Shown here: positions 7,498-15,126 of the stretch, one piece after another
Layout of the letters: each line of letters starts with the position of its first letter
Position numbering within the stretch: position 1 is the first letter of the stretch
Program-made: the position numbers and the translations under genes
Assembly: GCF_017741935.1 (NCBI RefSeq)
Contig: NZ_JAGHMH010000017.1
Coordinates: forward strand, 1 to 64,000
DNA: 64,000 nt
Direction: 5' to 3'
Source of the DNA: Rhizobium sp. 16-449-1b
Lineage (GTDB): Bacteria > Pseudomonadota > Alphaproteobacteria > Rhizobiales > Rhizobiaceae
The notes under the pieces: generated by a model
Database searches by the model: none
Seen by the model: only the letters and a program-made list of their open reading frames with translations
What the model was told of the DNA's origin: nothing

Positions 7498-8622
7498 TTA
7501 CAACGCGCCGTCGATCCACGGCGGCGGCGGCGTGTCGTATCCCGCAACGCCGGTCAGCAATCTTCGTTGGAATGCAGGTAGTCTAAAAAGCACCGGCACC
7601 GCAAGGTTCCGGATCGAAATAGCCAGTCGATTGCGCATCGCAATCAGCCTTGTCAGCTGCCGCGTCTGCTTCAGCACGGTCTTGACCGCCGGCAGCCGCA
7701 GCCGGCTGTACTCGCTCTCCCGGCCCTCGGAAATCAGATAGGCGAGCCAGCAAGCATCCTCGATCCCGAGATTCATGCCACGCGCGCCGGCCGGCGAATG
7801 AATATGGGCGGCATCGCCGGCCAGAAACACATTGCCCTTGGCCATCTCTTCGACATGGCGGAAGTGAATGCGAAACTCCGAGGCCCAGAGACGCTCCGCC
7901 ACCGGTCCGGGATGGACGATCTTCGTCTCGAAATCCGGCAGCGTCGAAATGAACCGCAGCACATCGCGCTCGACCGGGATCCTGCCGATCATCCCGGGAT
8001 CGACCAACTGCATCTCGATGAAATGCGGGTCGATCTCCTTTTTGTAGCGAAAGTCGGCGAGATAGAAGCTGCTCTCCAGCGCCTCGCCCGGAAAGCCGAT
8101 GCCGACAGCCTTGCGTACCACCGAATGCGCGCCATCCGCCCCGATGACGATATCGAACGTCGCGGTCTCGACCGTCCCGTCAGGCTTGCGCAGCGTGACG
8201 ACAGGCTTGGGATCGCCGGATACCTTCTCGATCGCGGTCTGCCATTCGGGATCGACCTCGTAATCATCGAGCTTGCTCAGGAGCAGCCGTTCGGTGTGTC
8301 CCTGCGCCAGCGCGTAAATGGCGCTGAAGCGCCCTGGCAGCTTCGTGGTGTCGACCGTCGCCAGGCGATGCCCCTCGGAGGTCGCGCGAAACTGCGCGAT
8401 CTGCTGCGCCTCCTGCAGGATGGCATCCGCCACCCGTGACGGACCAAGCAGCGTCAGCGTACGGGCATTGACGCCGAGAGCTCGGCTTTCGGCAAGCGGA
8501 ACGGGACCGACGTCATTGTCGACGACACGCGGCCTAAAGCCGCGTCGGGCGAGCTCGATGGCAACGGTGAGACCGGTCGTGCCGGCGCCTGCAATCAGAA
8601 TGCTGCGATGCCCCGGCGCCAT
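7498..8622 (-). CDS. FAD-dependent monooxygenase (PHBH fold)
   Basis: A 374-residue flavoprotein of the aromatic-ring hydroxylase type. It has the dinucleotide-binding motif GAGTTGL near residue 11, the D-G motif in GADGAHSVVR near 165, and the second FAD motif FLAGDAAHIHSPAGARGMN near 270. There is no membrane or C-terminal thioredoxin domain. The substrate cannot be told. Its start overlaps nothing but lies 4 bp from the stop of the SCO1 gene, and prmA follows 15 bp later, so the three are likely one transcript. Confidence 0.85.
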   Translation of the reverse strand: MAPGHRSILIAGAGTTGLTVAIELARRGFRPRVVDNDVGPVPLAESRALGVNARTLTLLGPSRVADAILQEAQQIAQFRATSEGHRLATVDTTKLPGRFSAIYALAQGHTERLLLSKLDDYEVDPEWQTAIEKVSGDPKPVVTLRKPDGTVETATFDIVIGADGAHSVVRKAVGIGFPGEALESSFYLADFRYKKEIDPHFIEMQLVDPGMIGRIPVERDVLRFISTLPDFETKIVHPGPVAERLWASEFRIHFRHVEEMAKGNVFLAGDAAHIHSPAGARGMNLGIEDACWLAYLISEGRESEYSRLRLPAVKTVLKQTRQLTRLIAMRNRLAISIRNLAVPVLFRLPAFQRRLLTGVAGYDTPPPPWIDGAL

Positions 8623-8626
8623 GATC

Positions 8627-9229
8627 TCATCCCTTGTTGGCGAGGTTCTCCAGCTTTTTTACCGCCGTATCGGGATTTTCGCCATAGGCGATCGTACCGG
8701 CGAAACGCCCCTGGGAATCGAGCAGGAACACCGAGGCCGTGTGATCCATCGTGTAATCGCCATTGGGGTTATTTTCGTCGACAGGCACCTTCTTGGCGTA
8801 GACGCGGTAGCCCTTGATCACCTCGGCCACCTTGTCCGGCGCGCCGGAAATGCCAACGATCCGCTTGGAGACGTTCGACACATACTGGTTCATCACATCG
8901 GGCGTATCGCGCTCCGGATCGACGCTGACGAAATAGGCGTGCAGCTTGTCGCCATTGGGATCGACCTGCTTCAGCCAGCCATCCAGCTCGAACAGCGTCG
9001 TCGGGCAGACCTCGGGGCAATGGGTGAAGCCGAAGAACACCGCCGACGGCTTGCCGCGAAACGCCTGCTCGGTGATCGGCTTGCCATCCTGGGCGACAAG
9101 CGTGAACGGCACGCCGAACGGACCGTCGGAGGCGACCTCCTTGGTCTGCGTCACATTCAAGGTCAGCCATCCCAGGATACCGGCCATCAGGAACACGGCA
9201 ACCCACACGGCGATACGCACTGTTTTCAT
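8627..9229 (-). CDS. SCO1/SenC copper-chaperone-like protein
   Basis: A 200-residue membrane-anchored thioredoxin-fold protein that in its family delivers copper to the Cu-A site of cytochrome c oxidase. The N-terminal helix (about 5-24) is an uncleaved anchor. The copper ligands are present: the CxxxC in HCPEVCP and the distal His in MDHTASVF. The start at 9229 has GAGGAAA 10 bases upstream; longer in-frame starts would place a polar 42-residue extension before the anchor. It heads the senC-monooxygenase-prmA run. No oxidase genes are nearby. Confidence 0.9.
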   Translation of the reverse strand: MKTVRIAVWVAVFLMAGILGWLTLNVTQTKEVASDGPFGVPFTLVAQDGKPITEQAFRGKPSAVFFGFTHCPEVCPTTLFELDGWLKQVDPNGDKLHAYFVSVDPERDTPDVMNQYVSNVSKRIVGISGAPDKVAEVIKGYRVYAKKVPVDENNPNGDYTMDHTASVFLLDSQGRFAGTIAYGENPDTAVKKLENLANKG

Positions 9230-9533
9230 CGATAATTTCCTCGCCCGGGAAAGCAATCCCGTCCCCTTGCCTGATATCGCGTCGCCGGCAGCCGCGCAAT
9301 TCAACAAGACGTTTTTCGAGCCGTGATGAATTGCCTCACCCCATGCTGAGCGCAATCGCAGACCGGCTGTTTATCGTTAGCAAATACTTAAAAAGTCATT
9401 GGCATATTTAGCCCCGGATAGGACGCTCGCCGTTCGACTGACATGATGTCCGGCTGGAGCTTGATCCCGCATATCCGCTTGCTGGCGAATGAGAACATGA
9501 CCGCGCTCATCGCGGGAGGGGACAAGTCTTCAC
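9230..9533. other. Divergent intergenic region (SCO1 gene / chemoreceptor)
   Basis: No gene is seen in these 304 bases. It must hold the promoters of both flanking units. An A/T-richer stretch near 9370-9410 is the likely place, but no promoter could be assigned with confidence. Confidence 0.4.
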
Positions 9534-11498
9534 ATGACAGACATGACAGTGCGTAAGAGCCTTTCCGTCAGCCAGAGGCTCGGAACGCTCGCCGGCGCGG
9601 CATTGATCGGCTTCGGCGCGATGATGGGCATCGGATGGTATGAAAACATCACGGTGCGCAAGGCGCTCGATCGGGCCAACGAAATCCAGGCAAGCGTCGA
9701 CTACATCAACGAGATGCGCACCGCCAACCTCACGCTCATTCTGGCGGCGATGGACACCATCGTCGATCGCGACAGCAAGGTGGTCACGGCGGAACGCCTG
9801 AAGCTGATGAACGATTCGATCGCGCAGCTCTCAAGCGGTTCCAGCCAGATGCGCCTGCTCGCCGACGAAATGAACGCAGCCGCCCTCGTCTCGAATTATG
9901 ACGGCGATGTCGCCGCCCTCAAGCAGAGCATCCTCGGCGACCTCAAGAATGCCGTCGAGACAGGTGCTCCTGAAGCCGCCTTCGACCAGCTGGACGACGC
10001 CATCGACAGCGGCGGCGACAAGCTGACCACGACGCTCGACAAGCTCGCCATCGACGGCGGCGCTATCGCCAAGAAGCGTATCGAGCAGGCAAACGTCATC
10101 TCCGAGGATGCCGTCTACATCCAGATCGGCCTCGGCATCATCGCCATGCTCTGCATGGCCGGCCTCCAATACATCCATGGCGGCTCCATCCGCCGCGGCA
10201 TCGAGAGCGTTCGCGCCAGCATGCAGCGGATCACCAATGGCCATCTCGACAGCCCCGTCCCCGCCACCCAACGCGGCGACGAGATCGGCGACATGGCCCG
10301 CGCCGCCGAAGGATTTAGGCAGGCGGCGATCGACAAGCGCGCGCTCGAACAGCGCAGCGAAAGCGAGCGCCAGCAATCGGACACTGAGCGCCGCAGCCGC
10401 GACGCCGCCAAGCTCGCCGACACCGAAGCGCTCAACACCGCCGTGACAGCGCTCGGCCAGGGCCTGAAGCGCCTTGCCGCCGGCGATGTGACTGCAACGA
10501 TCGCGAACGCCTTCAAGCCGGAGCTGGAGGGCCTGCGCGCCGACTTCAACCAGACCACCGCCACGCTGCGCCAGACGATGACCGAGATCACCCGCAACGG
10601 CACCTCGATCCAGGCCAACGGCCGGCAGATGCGCTCGGCCGCCGACGATCTTGCCAAGCGCACCGAGCAGCAGGCCGCCTCGCTGGAACAGACATCGGCC
10701 GCACTCGACCAGATCACCACCACCGTGCGCAACGCCACCAACCGCGCCGAGAGCGTCGGCGAGATGGTGGCTCACACCCGTCAAAACACCGCCAAGTCCG
10801 ACATCGTCGTCAACGACGCGATGGCCGCGATGGAGCGCATAGAGACCGCCTCGCGTGAGATCGGCCAGATCATCAACGTCATCGACGAGATCGCGTTCCA
10901 GACAAACCTGCTGGCGCTGAACGCAGGCGTCGAGGCGGCGCGTGCCGGCGAAGCCGGCAAGGGATTCGCAGTCGTGGCGCAGGAAGTGCGTGAACTCGCC
11001 GTGCGCGCCGCCAACGCCGCCAAGGACATCAAGACGCTGATCGGCAAATCGGGCGCCGAAGTGAAGACCGGCGGCGAGCTTGTGACGGCCGCGGGGCAGG
11101 CTTTGCGCGAAATCGGCGAAGATGTTTCGCGGATCGACGAACATGTTAAATCAATCGTAACCTCTGCACGCGAACAATCGGTAGGACTGAACGAGATCAA
11201 TACAGCCATCAGCCAGATGGACCAGGTCACGCAGAAAAACGCGGCCATGGTGGAAGAGACGAACGCGGCAAGCCATACGCTTGCCACCGACGCCGACCAC
11301 CTGATCCAGCTGATCGGCACGTTCAATATCGGCGAGGGCATGAATGCCCGTCACACGCCGCGGGAAGCATCAGCAGCCTCGCATCCGAAATCATCTCCCG
11401 CCCGAGCCCTCATCGGCAAGGTCGCGGGCGCATTTAGCGGCGGCAGCGCCGCACGAGCCATGGCCGCTCCGGCCGGAGACAACTGGGAAGAATTTTGA
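9534..11498 (+). CDS. Methyl-accepting chemotaxis protein with CheR/CheB tether
   Basis: A 654-residue transmembrane chemoreceptor. Helix 1 is near residues 16-36 and helix 2 near 193-213, enclosing a helical periplasmic sensor domain of about 155 residues. A HAMP domain and a second HAMP-like segment (about 215-345) follow, then the signalling domain with the conserved tip around EIAFQTNLLALNAGVEAARA. The last five residues, NWEEF, are a CheR/CheB docking pentapeptide. The ATG at 9534 has GGAGGG 13 bases upstream; ATG 9543 is possible. The cheW gene follows with only 2 bp between. The ligand is unknown. Confidence 0.93.
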   Translation: MTDMTVRKSLSVSQRLGTLAGAALIGFGAMMGIGWYENITVRKALDRANEIQASVDYINEMRTANLTLILAAMDTIVDRDSKVVTAERLKLMNDSIAQLSSGSSQMRLLADEMNAAALVSNYDGDVAALKQSILGDLKNAVETGAPEAAFDQLDDAIDSGGDKLTTTLDKLAIDGGAIAKKRIEQANVISEDAVYIQIGLGIIAMLCMAGLQYIHGGSIRRGIESVRASMQRITNGHLDSPVPATQRGDEIGDMARAAEGFRQAAIDKRALEQRSESERQQSDTERRSRDAAKLADTEALNTAVTALGQGLKRLAAGDVTATIANAFKPELEGLRADFNQTTATLRQTMTEITRNGTSIQANGRQMRSAADDLAKRTEQQAASLEQTSAALDQITTTVRNATNRAESVGEMVAHTRQNTAKSDIVVNDAMAAMERIETASREIGQIINVIDEIAFQTNLLALNAGVEAARAGEAGKGFAVVAQEVRELAVRAANAAKDIKTLIGKSGAEVKTGGELVTAAGQALREIGEDVSRIDEHVKSIVTSAREQSVGLNEINTAISQMDQVTQKNAAMVEETNAASHTLATDADHLIQLIGTFNIGEGMNARHTPREASAASHPKSSPARALIGKVAGAFSGGSAARAMAAPAGDNWEEF

Positions 11499-11500
11499 TC

Positions 11501-11971
11501 ATGAATAGCACTGTCATCAACCAGACCGGTTCTCATTTGGAGATCGTGTCCTTTCATCTCGGCGAGCAGGAATTCTGCATCGACATCATGGCGATCCGCG
11601 AAATCCGCGGCTGGGCGCCGGTCACCCCGATGCCGCACACCCCGCCTTACGTTCTCGGCCTGATCAACCTGCGCGGCGCCGTCATCCCCGTCATCGACAT
11701 GGCCTGCCGCCTCGGCATGAAGATGACCGAGCCTTCCGAGCGCTCGGCCATCATCGTCACCGACATTGCCGGCAAGCTGGTCGGCCTTCTGGTCGAGCAG
11801 GTTTCCGACATGATGACCATCAAGAGCGAAGACCTGCAGCCGGCGCCGGAAATCATTCCGGAAGAACAGCGCGCCTTCTGCCGCGGCATCGTTGCGCTGG
11901 AAAAGACCATGGTCTGCTTCCTCAACCTCGACACCGTCATCGCCGACGAACTGGCCCGCGAAGCCGCGTAA
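11501..11971 (+). CDS. cheW: Chemotaxis coupling protein CheW
   Basis: The 156-residue adaptor links receptors to the CheA kinase. It is a single CheW domain, with the family's F-x-L-G-x-x-x-x-x-I near residue 20, then VLGLINLRG and the later VGLLVEQVSD. The ATG at 11501 is 2 bases after the receptor stop, with GGGAAG 10 bases upstream inside the receptor gene, which suggests translational coupling. No cheA, cheY or flagellar gene is present, so this receptor-CheW pair is outside the main che operon. Confidence 0.93.
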   Translation: MNSTVINQTGSHLEIVSFHLGEQEFCIDIMAIREIRGWAPVTPMPHTPPYVLGLINLRGAVIPVIDMACRLGMKMTEPSERSAIIVTDIAGKLVGLLVEQVSDMMTIKSEDLQPAPEIIPEEQRAFCRGIVALEKTMVCFLNLDTVIADELAREAA

Positions 11972-11993
11972 GCCGGATCGAGCACCTCGACAC

Positions 11994-12030
11994 AAAACAG
12001 CCCGCGACGGGATCCGTCGCGGGCTGTTTT
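11994..12030. terminator. Bidirectional terminator after cheW
   Basis: A perfect 17-bp stem (11994-12010 with 12014-12030) has a 3-nt loop, an AAAA run before and a TTTT run after. It serves cheW on the plus strand and the epimerase gene on the minus strand. Confidence 0.88.
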
Positions 12031-12059
12031 CGTTTCAATCGGCAGCGGTTGACCGAAGC

Positions 12060-12929
12060 CTAACCCGAAATCTCGACGGAGAAGGCAAAGCGCGCGGTCT
12101 TGCCTGCTTCGAGCGTCTGGCTGTAGGGACGTTCGGCAAGCGCCTTGGAGCCGCCATTCTCGGCCGCCATGCCGTGCCAGGGCTCGATGCAGATGAAGGG
12201 CGCGCCGGGCTTCTGCCAGAGCGCCAGATTGGGCAGATTCTCGAAGCTGAAATGCAGCGTCGGCCCGCCCTCGGCGCTATAGCGCAGCCCCTCGCCGGCC
12301 CCATCAGGAAAGACCATCGCGTCCTCATCGAACATCCTGTGATCAAGCACCAGCCGTCCGTCCTTGAACGGAGACGGATGCTTGGCGAACGACAACAGCC
12401 CGCCGGACAGGCGGATGAGCGCGGGCTCGGCGCCATTGTCGAGCGTGATCACATGATCGCTCCCTTGGGCACCCGGCAGCGGCCAGACGAAGGCGGAGTG
12501 GAAGCCTAGCCCGAAGGGCATCGGCCGCGTGTCGCGATTGCTCACCTCTGCGGCAACCGTCAGCGTGCGGCCCTCAAGGCTGTGCTCCACCGCAAGCACG
12601 AAATCGAACGGATAGACCGCCCTGGTGGCCTCCGACGCCGCAAGTTCGTAGCGGCACATCGTATCGCTGGACGCGGTGAGCGCGAACTCGGCGCGGCGGG
12701 CAAAGCCATGCTGGTTCATCGGATAGCCCTTGCCCTCGATCTCGACCGCATCGTCAGGCGCCTTACCAACGATCGGAAACAGGATCGGCGACCGCCCGCT
12801 CCAGAAGGCCGCATCGCCGTTCCACAGCAGCGAACGCCCATCGCTGGTATTAAGCGCCTGCATCTCGGCGCCCAGCGACGATACGTCGACGCTCAGAAAC
12901 TCGTTTGCTATCCTGTAGTTACCAGCCAT
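12060..12929 (-). CDS. Aldose 1-epimerase family protein (LacX-like)
   Basis: A 289-residue soluble protein with the galactose-mutarotase beta-sandwich fold. It shows the LacX-type start with L-G-A-E-M, then W-x-G-R-S-P-I-L-F-P-I-V-G, M-N-Q-H-G-F-A-R near 80, G-F-H-S-A-F near 160, and E-P-W-H-G near 250. The two conserved histidines of the family are present. Members act on the anomeric carbon of hexoses or hexose phosphates; the substrate here is unknown. It is a single gene. Confidence 0.85.
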   Translation of the reverse strand: MAGNYRIANEFLSVDVSSLGAEMQALNTSDGRSLLWNGDAAFWSGRSPILFPIVGKAPDDAVEIEGKGYPMNQHGFARRAEFALTASSDTMCRYELAASEATRAVYPFDFVLAVEHSLEGRTLTVAAEVSNRDTRPMPFGLGFHSAFVWPLPGAQGSDHVITLDNGAEPALIRLSGGLLSFAKHPSPFKDGRLVLDHRMFDEDAMVFPDGAGEGLRYSAEGGPTLHFSFENLPNLALWQKPGAPFICIEPWHGMAAENGGSKALAERPYSQTLEAGKTARFAFSVEISG

Positions 12930-13036
12930 CGTCAGTCCTCTTCCATGTGATCTCCGGCGCGGACCTTATCCGCGCCGCATGACGATTGCCATATCGCACG
13001 AGACGACAAGAACAGGCTTCACCGAAAGTTGCGCCC

Positions 13037-13531
13037 TTATTGCGGCTTGCCCTTCTTCCAGGTCACCGTCTGCCCGTAGAGCGACACGGTGGAGATCGCC
13101 ATCTTCGCCGACCCGTTGGTGAGCTCGCGCGAATGCGCCAGATAGATCAGCGTGTCGTTCTGCTTGTCATAGATGCGGGTGACGACGAGTTTCTTCCAGA
13201 CCAGCGAGATGCCCGACTTGAACACCTCGTCCCCGCCCTTCGAAAGGTCGATGTCACCGATCTCGATCGGCCCTGTCTGATGGCAGGAAATGGCGCTGTT
13301 CGAAGGATCCTCGAACCAGTTGCCGTTCTTGACGCGATCAATCACGCTGCGGTCGAAATAGCTCACATGACAGGTGACGCCCTTGACCTCAGGATCGGCC
13401 ACCGCATCGACAAGGATATCATTGCCGATCCAGTCGACCCCCACCTTGCCGACGACATCCGCGGACGCGGCACCTGTGGACACACCAGCCAGAACGGCTG
13501 CGGAGAGGACGAGATTGCGAAGTCTGGACAT
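13037..13531 (-). CDS. creA: CreA family periplasmic protein
   Basis: A 164-residue secreted protein. Residues 1-24 form a signal peptide ending in ASA. The mature part matches CreA in D-P-x-V-K-G-V-T-C, N-S-A-I-S-C-H-Q-T-G-P-I, and the C-terminal L-x-Y-L-A-x-S. Two cysteines at the matching positions may form a disulphide. The function of CreA is not established. In E. coli the gene sits next to creBCD, which are absent here. Confidence 0.88.
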   Translation of the reverse strand: MSRLRNLVLSAAVLAGVSTGAASADVVGKVGVDWIGNDILVDAVADPEVKGVTCHVSYFDRSVIDRVKNGNWFEDPSNSAISCHQTGPIEIGDIDLSKGGDEVFKSGISLVWKKLVVTRIYDKQNDTLIYLAHSRELTNGSAKMAISTVSLYGQTVTWKKGKPQ

Positions 13532-13678
13532 GGCGTTATTCCCTCAGCGGCGCTTCAATGTTGCGCAAGCTAAGATAGGCGGGGCCTGCCGCATGGCAAG
13601 CAACCCCATACCCATGAATTGAGCCCACGAAACGAGACGCGCCCCGCCGGCTTCACCGCCAGCAGGACGCCAAGACCG

Positions 13679-14269
13679 CTAGCCCTTGCGGCAGGTGCAG
13701 GGCTCATAACCACGCGACGTCAACCGCCCCGGCTTCATGCCGATAAACTCGGGGATCGCATGCACCGCCGCAGCCCCCACATGCCGCGCCATGGCAATCG
13801 CCGCCTGCGCGCAGACGGCGGCATCCTCGGCGGCATTGTGGTGGACGAAACGCAGGCCGAGATGCTCGGCCAGAATGTTCAGCCGATGCGACAGGAAATG
13901 CGGCCAGATCCGCTGCGACATCTTCAGGCTGCAGAGATAGGTGAGCTCGGGATAAGCCTGTCGGTAGCCATCGAGACAGGCGCGCCAGACGCTGAAATCG
14001 AAGGAGGCGTTATGCGCGATCATCGTCGCGCCCCTGAAGTCATCGATGAACTCGTCCATCACTTCAGGGAACTCCGGCGCATCCTCGACATGTTCAGGCC
14101 GGATGCCGTGGATGGCGATGTTCATCCCCGAAAACCGCATCTCCCGCGGCCGTATCAACCGCTCCTCCACCCTGGTCACCACCCCATCCTCGATCCAGGC
14201 AAGCCCGACCGAACAGGCACTGCCGCGGCTCTCGTTGGCGGTTTCGAAATCGATGGCGATGGTTTTCAA
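13679..14269 (-). CDS. DEDDh 3'-5' exonuclease (DNA polymerase III epsilon-like)
   Basis: A 196-residue single-domain exonuclease. The catalytic residues are visible: Asp and Glu in AIDFETAN (Exo I), Asp in AHNASFD (Exo II), and His plus Asp in H-N-A-A-E-D-A (Exo III). The C-terminus has a CTC motif. It lacks the polymerase-binding tail of DnaQ, so it is more like the stand-alone exonucleases of this family. The start is uncertain: TTG at 14269 puts the exonuclease fold at residue 1 but has no clear Shine-Dalgarno, and the frame stays open to an upstream start at 14395. Confidence 0.8.
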   Translation of the reverse strand: MKTIAIDFETANESRGSACSVGLAWIEDGVVTRVEERLIRPREMRFSGMNIAIHGIRPEHVEDAPEFPEVMDEFIDDFRGATMIAHNASFDFSVWRACLDGYRQAYPELTYLCSLKMSQRIWPHFLSHRLNILAEHLGLRFVHHNAAEDAAVCAQAAIAMARHVGAAAVHAIPEFIGMKPGRLTSRGYEPCTCRKG

Positions 14270-14474
14270 GGAGATGTCCGATTCTGTGGTATCTCCAAGA
14301 CATACCGGCAGCCGGCCGGCGAGGCAAATACCCGGATGGGTTGACAAAAATGGCGACATATCGCAACCTCGCGCCATGATCGCCAACGCAACCATGATGA
14401 CCCTTCATATCACCACGCCCCACCAAGGGTGCGCGGGTGCTGTGCTGTGTTGAACGCATAGCGATCATCCCGAG

Positions 14475-14500
14475 AACCCTGCCGAGGCGAGCAGGGTTTT
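14475..14500 (+). terminator. Terminator-like hairpin upstream of the GNAT gene
   Basis: An 8-bp perfect stem (AACCCTGC, 14475-14482, with GCAGGGTT, 14491-14498) is followed by TTG. No plus-strand gene precedes it nearby, so it may be an attenuator within the leader of the next gene or simply a stem. Confidence 0.4.
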
Positions 14501-14507
14501 GGGAACC

Positions 14508-14536
14508 GGCTCTCCTCGTATCGACAAAGGAGAGCC
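14508..14536 (+). promoter_or_regulatory. Hairpin that hides the GNAT ribosome-binding site
   Basis: GGCTCTCCT (14508-14516) is an exact inverted copy of AGGAGAGCC (14528-14536), with an 11-nt loop. The 3' arm is the Shine-Dalgarno, and the start codon is 3 bases beyond at 14540. When folded, the site would be closed to ribosomes. Confidence 0.6.
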
Positions 14537-14539
14537 AGA

Positions 14540-15073
14540 ATGCCCAGAGACCCTGAAAATCCGCAACCCAGTAAAGCCGCACCGGCCGGAGACATCCGCG
14601 TGCGCGCCCTGCTTTCATCGGACGCCGAAGCACTCGCCGAGTTGACGAACCTGCCCGGTTATCGTGCCGGCACGCTGCGTCTGCCCTACCCATCGGTGAA
14701 CGAGGTCCGCAAGCACGCGGAGAACCCCTCGCCCGGCGCGCTGAACCTTGTCGTGACGCTCGACGATAAAATCGTCGCCACCGGAGGTCTCAACCGCTTT
14801 TCCGGGCGCCGGCAGCACGTCGCGAGCATCGGCATGGGCGTGCATGACGACTTCGTGGGCCGTGGTTTCGGCAGAAGGCTTCTGACGGCAATGGTCGAGG
14901 CGGCGGACGACTGGCTTGACATCAAGCGCCTGGAGCTCACCGTCTACACCGACAACGAGCCCGCCATCACGCTCTACCGAAAATTCGGCTTCGAGCAGGA
15001 AGGGCTGCTGAAATCCTTCGGATACCGCGCCGGCGAGTATGTCGACGCCTATGCCATGGGGCGCTTGCGATGA
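14540..15073 (+). CDS. GNAT N-acetyltransferase, AaaT/YhhY-like
   Basis: A 177-residue acetyl-CoA-dependent acetyltransferase. After a polar 18-residue lead come the GNAT strand-helix pattern, motif A with V-G-R-G-F-G-R-R-L near 112, and the late LTVYTDNEPAITLYRKFGF. The end, Y-R-x-G-E-Y-V-D-A-Y-x-M, closely resembles E. coli AaaT (YhhY), which acetylates some amino acids. The acceptor here is inferred only. The AGGAG lies in a hairpin. It converges with ligA. Confidence 0.85.
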   Translation: MPRDPENPQPSKAAPAGDIRVRALLSSDAEALAELTNLPGYRAGTLRLPYPSVNEVRKHAENPSPGALNLVVTLDDKIVATGGLNRFSGRRQHVASIGMGVHDDFVGRGFGRRLLTAMVEAADDWLDIKRLELTVYTDNEPAITLYRKFGFEQEGLLKSFGYRAGEYVDAYAMGRLR

Positions 15074-15126
15074 GGACACGGTGGTCGGCCAATAAACCGA
15101 TCACCGTCTACCAGACACCTGAAACC

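Noticed and set aside
9831..11144. 437-codon minus-strand ORF opposite the chemoreceptor
   Set aside because: Gly/Ala/Val-rich shadow; the chemoreceptor and its tip motif are unmistakable.
14508..14536. ROSE or fourU RNA thermometer on the GNAT gene
   Set aside because: The stem is nine perfect pairs with six G-C; it lacks the mismatches or the UUUU pairing of those classes, so only a generic RBS-closing hairpin is claimed.
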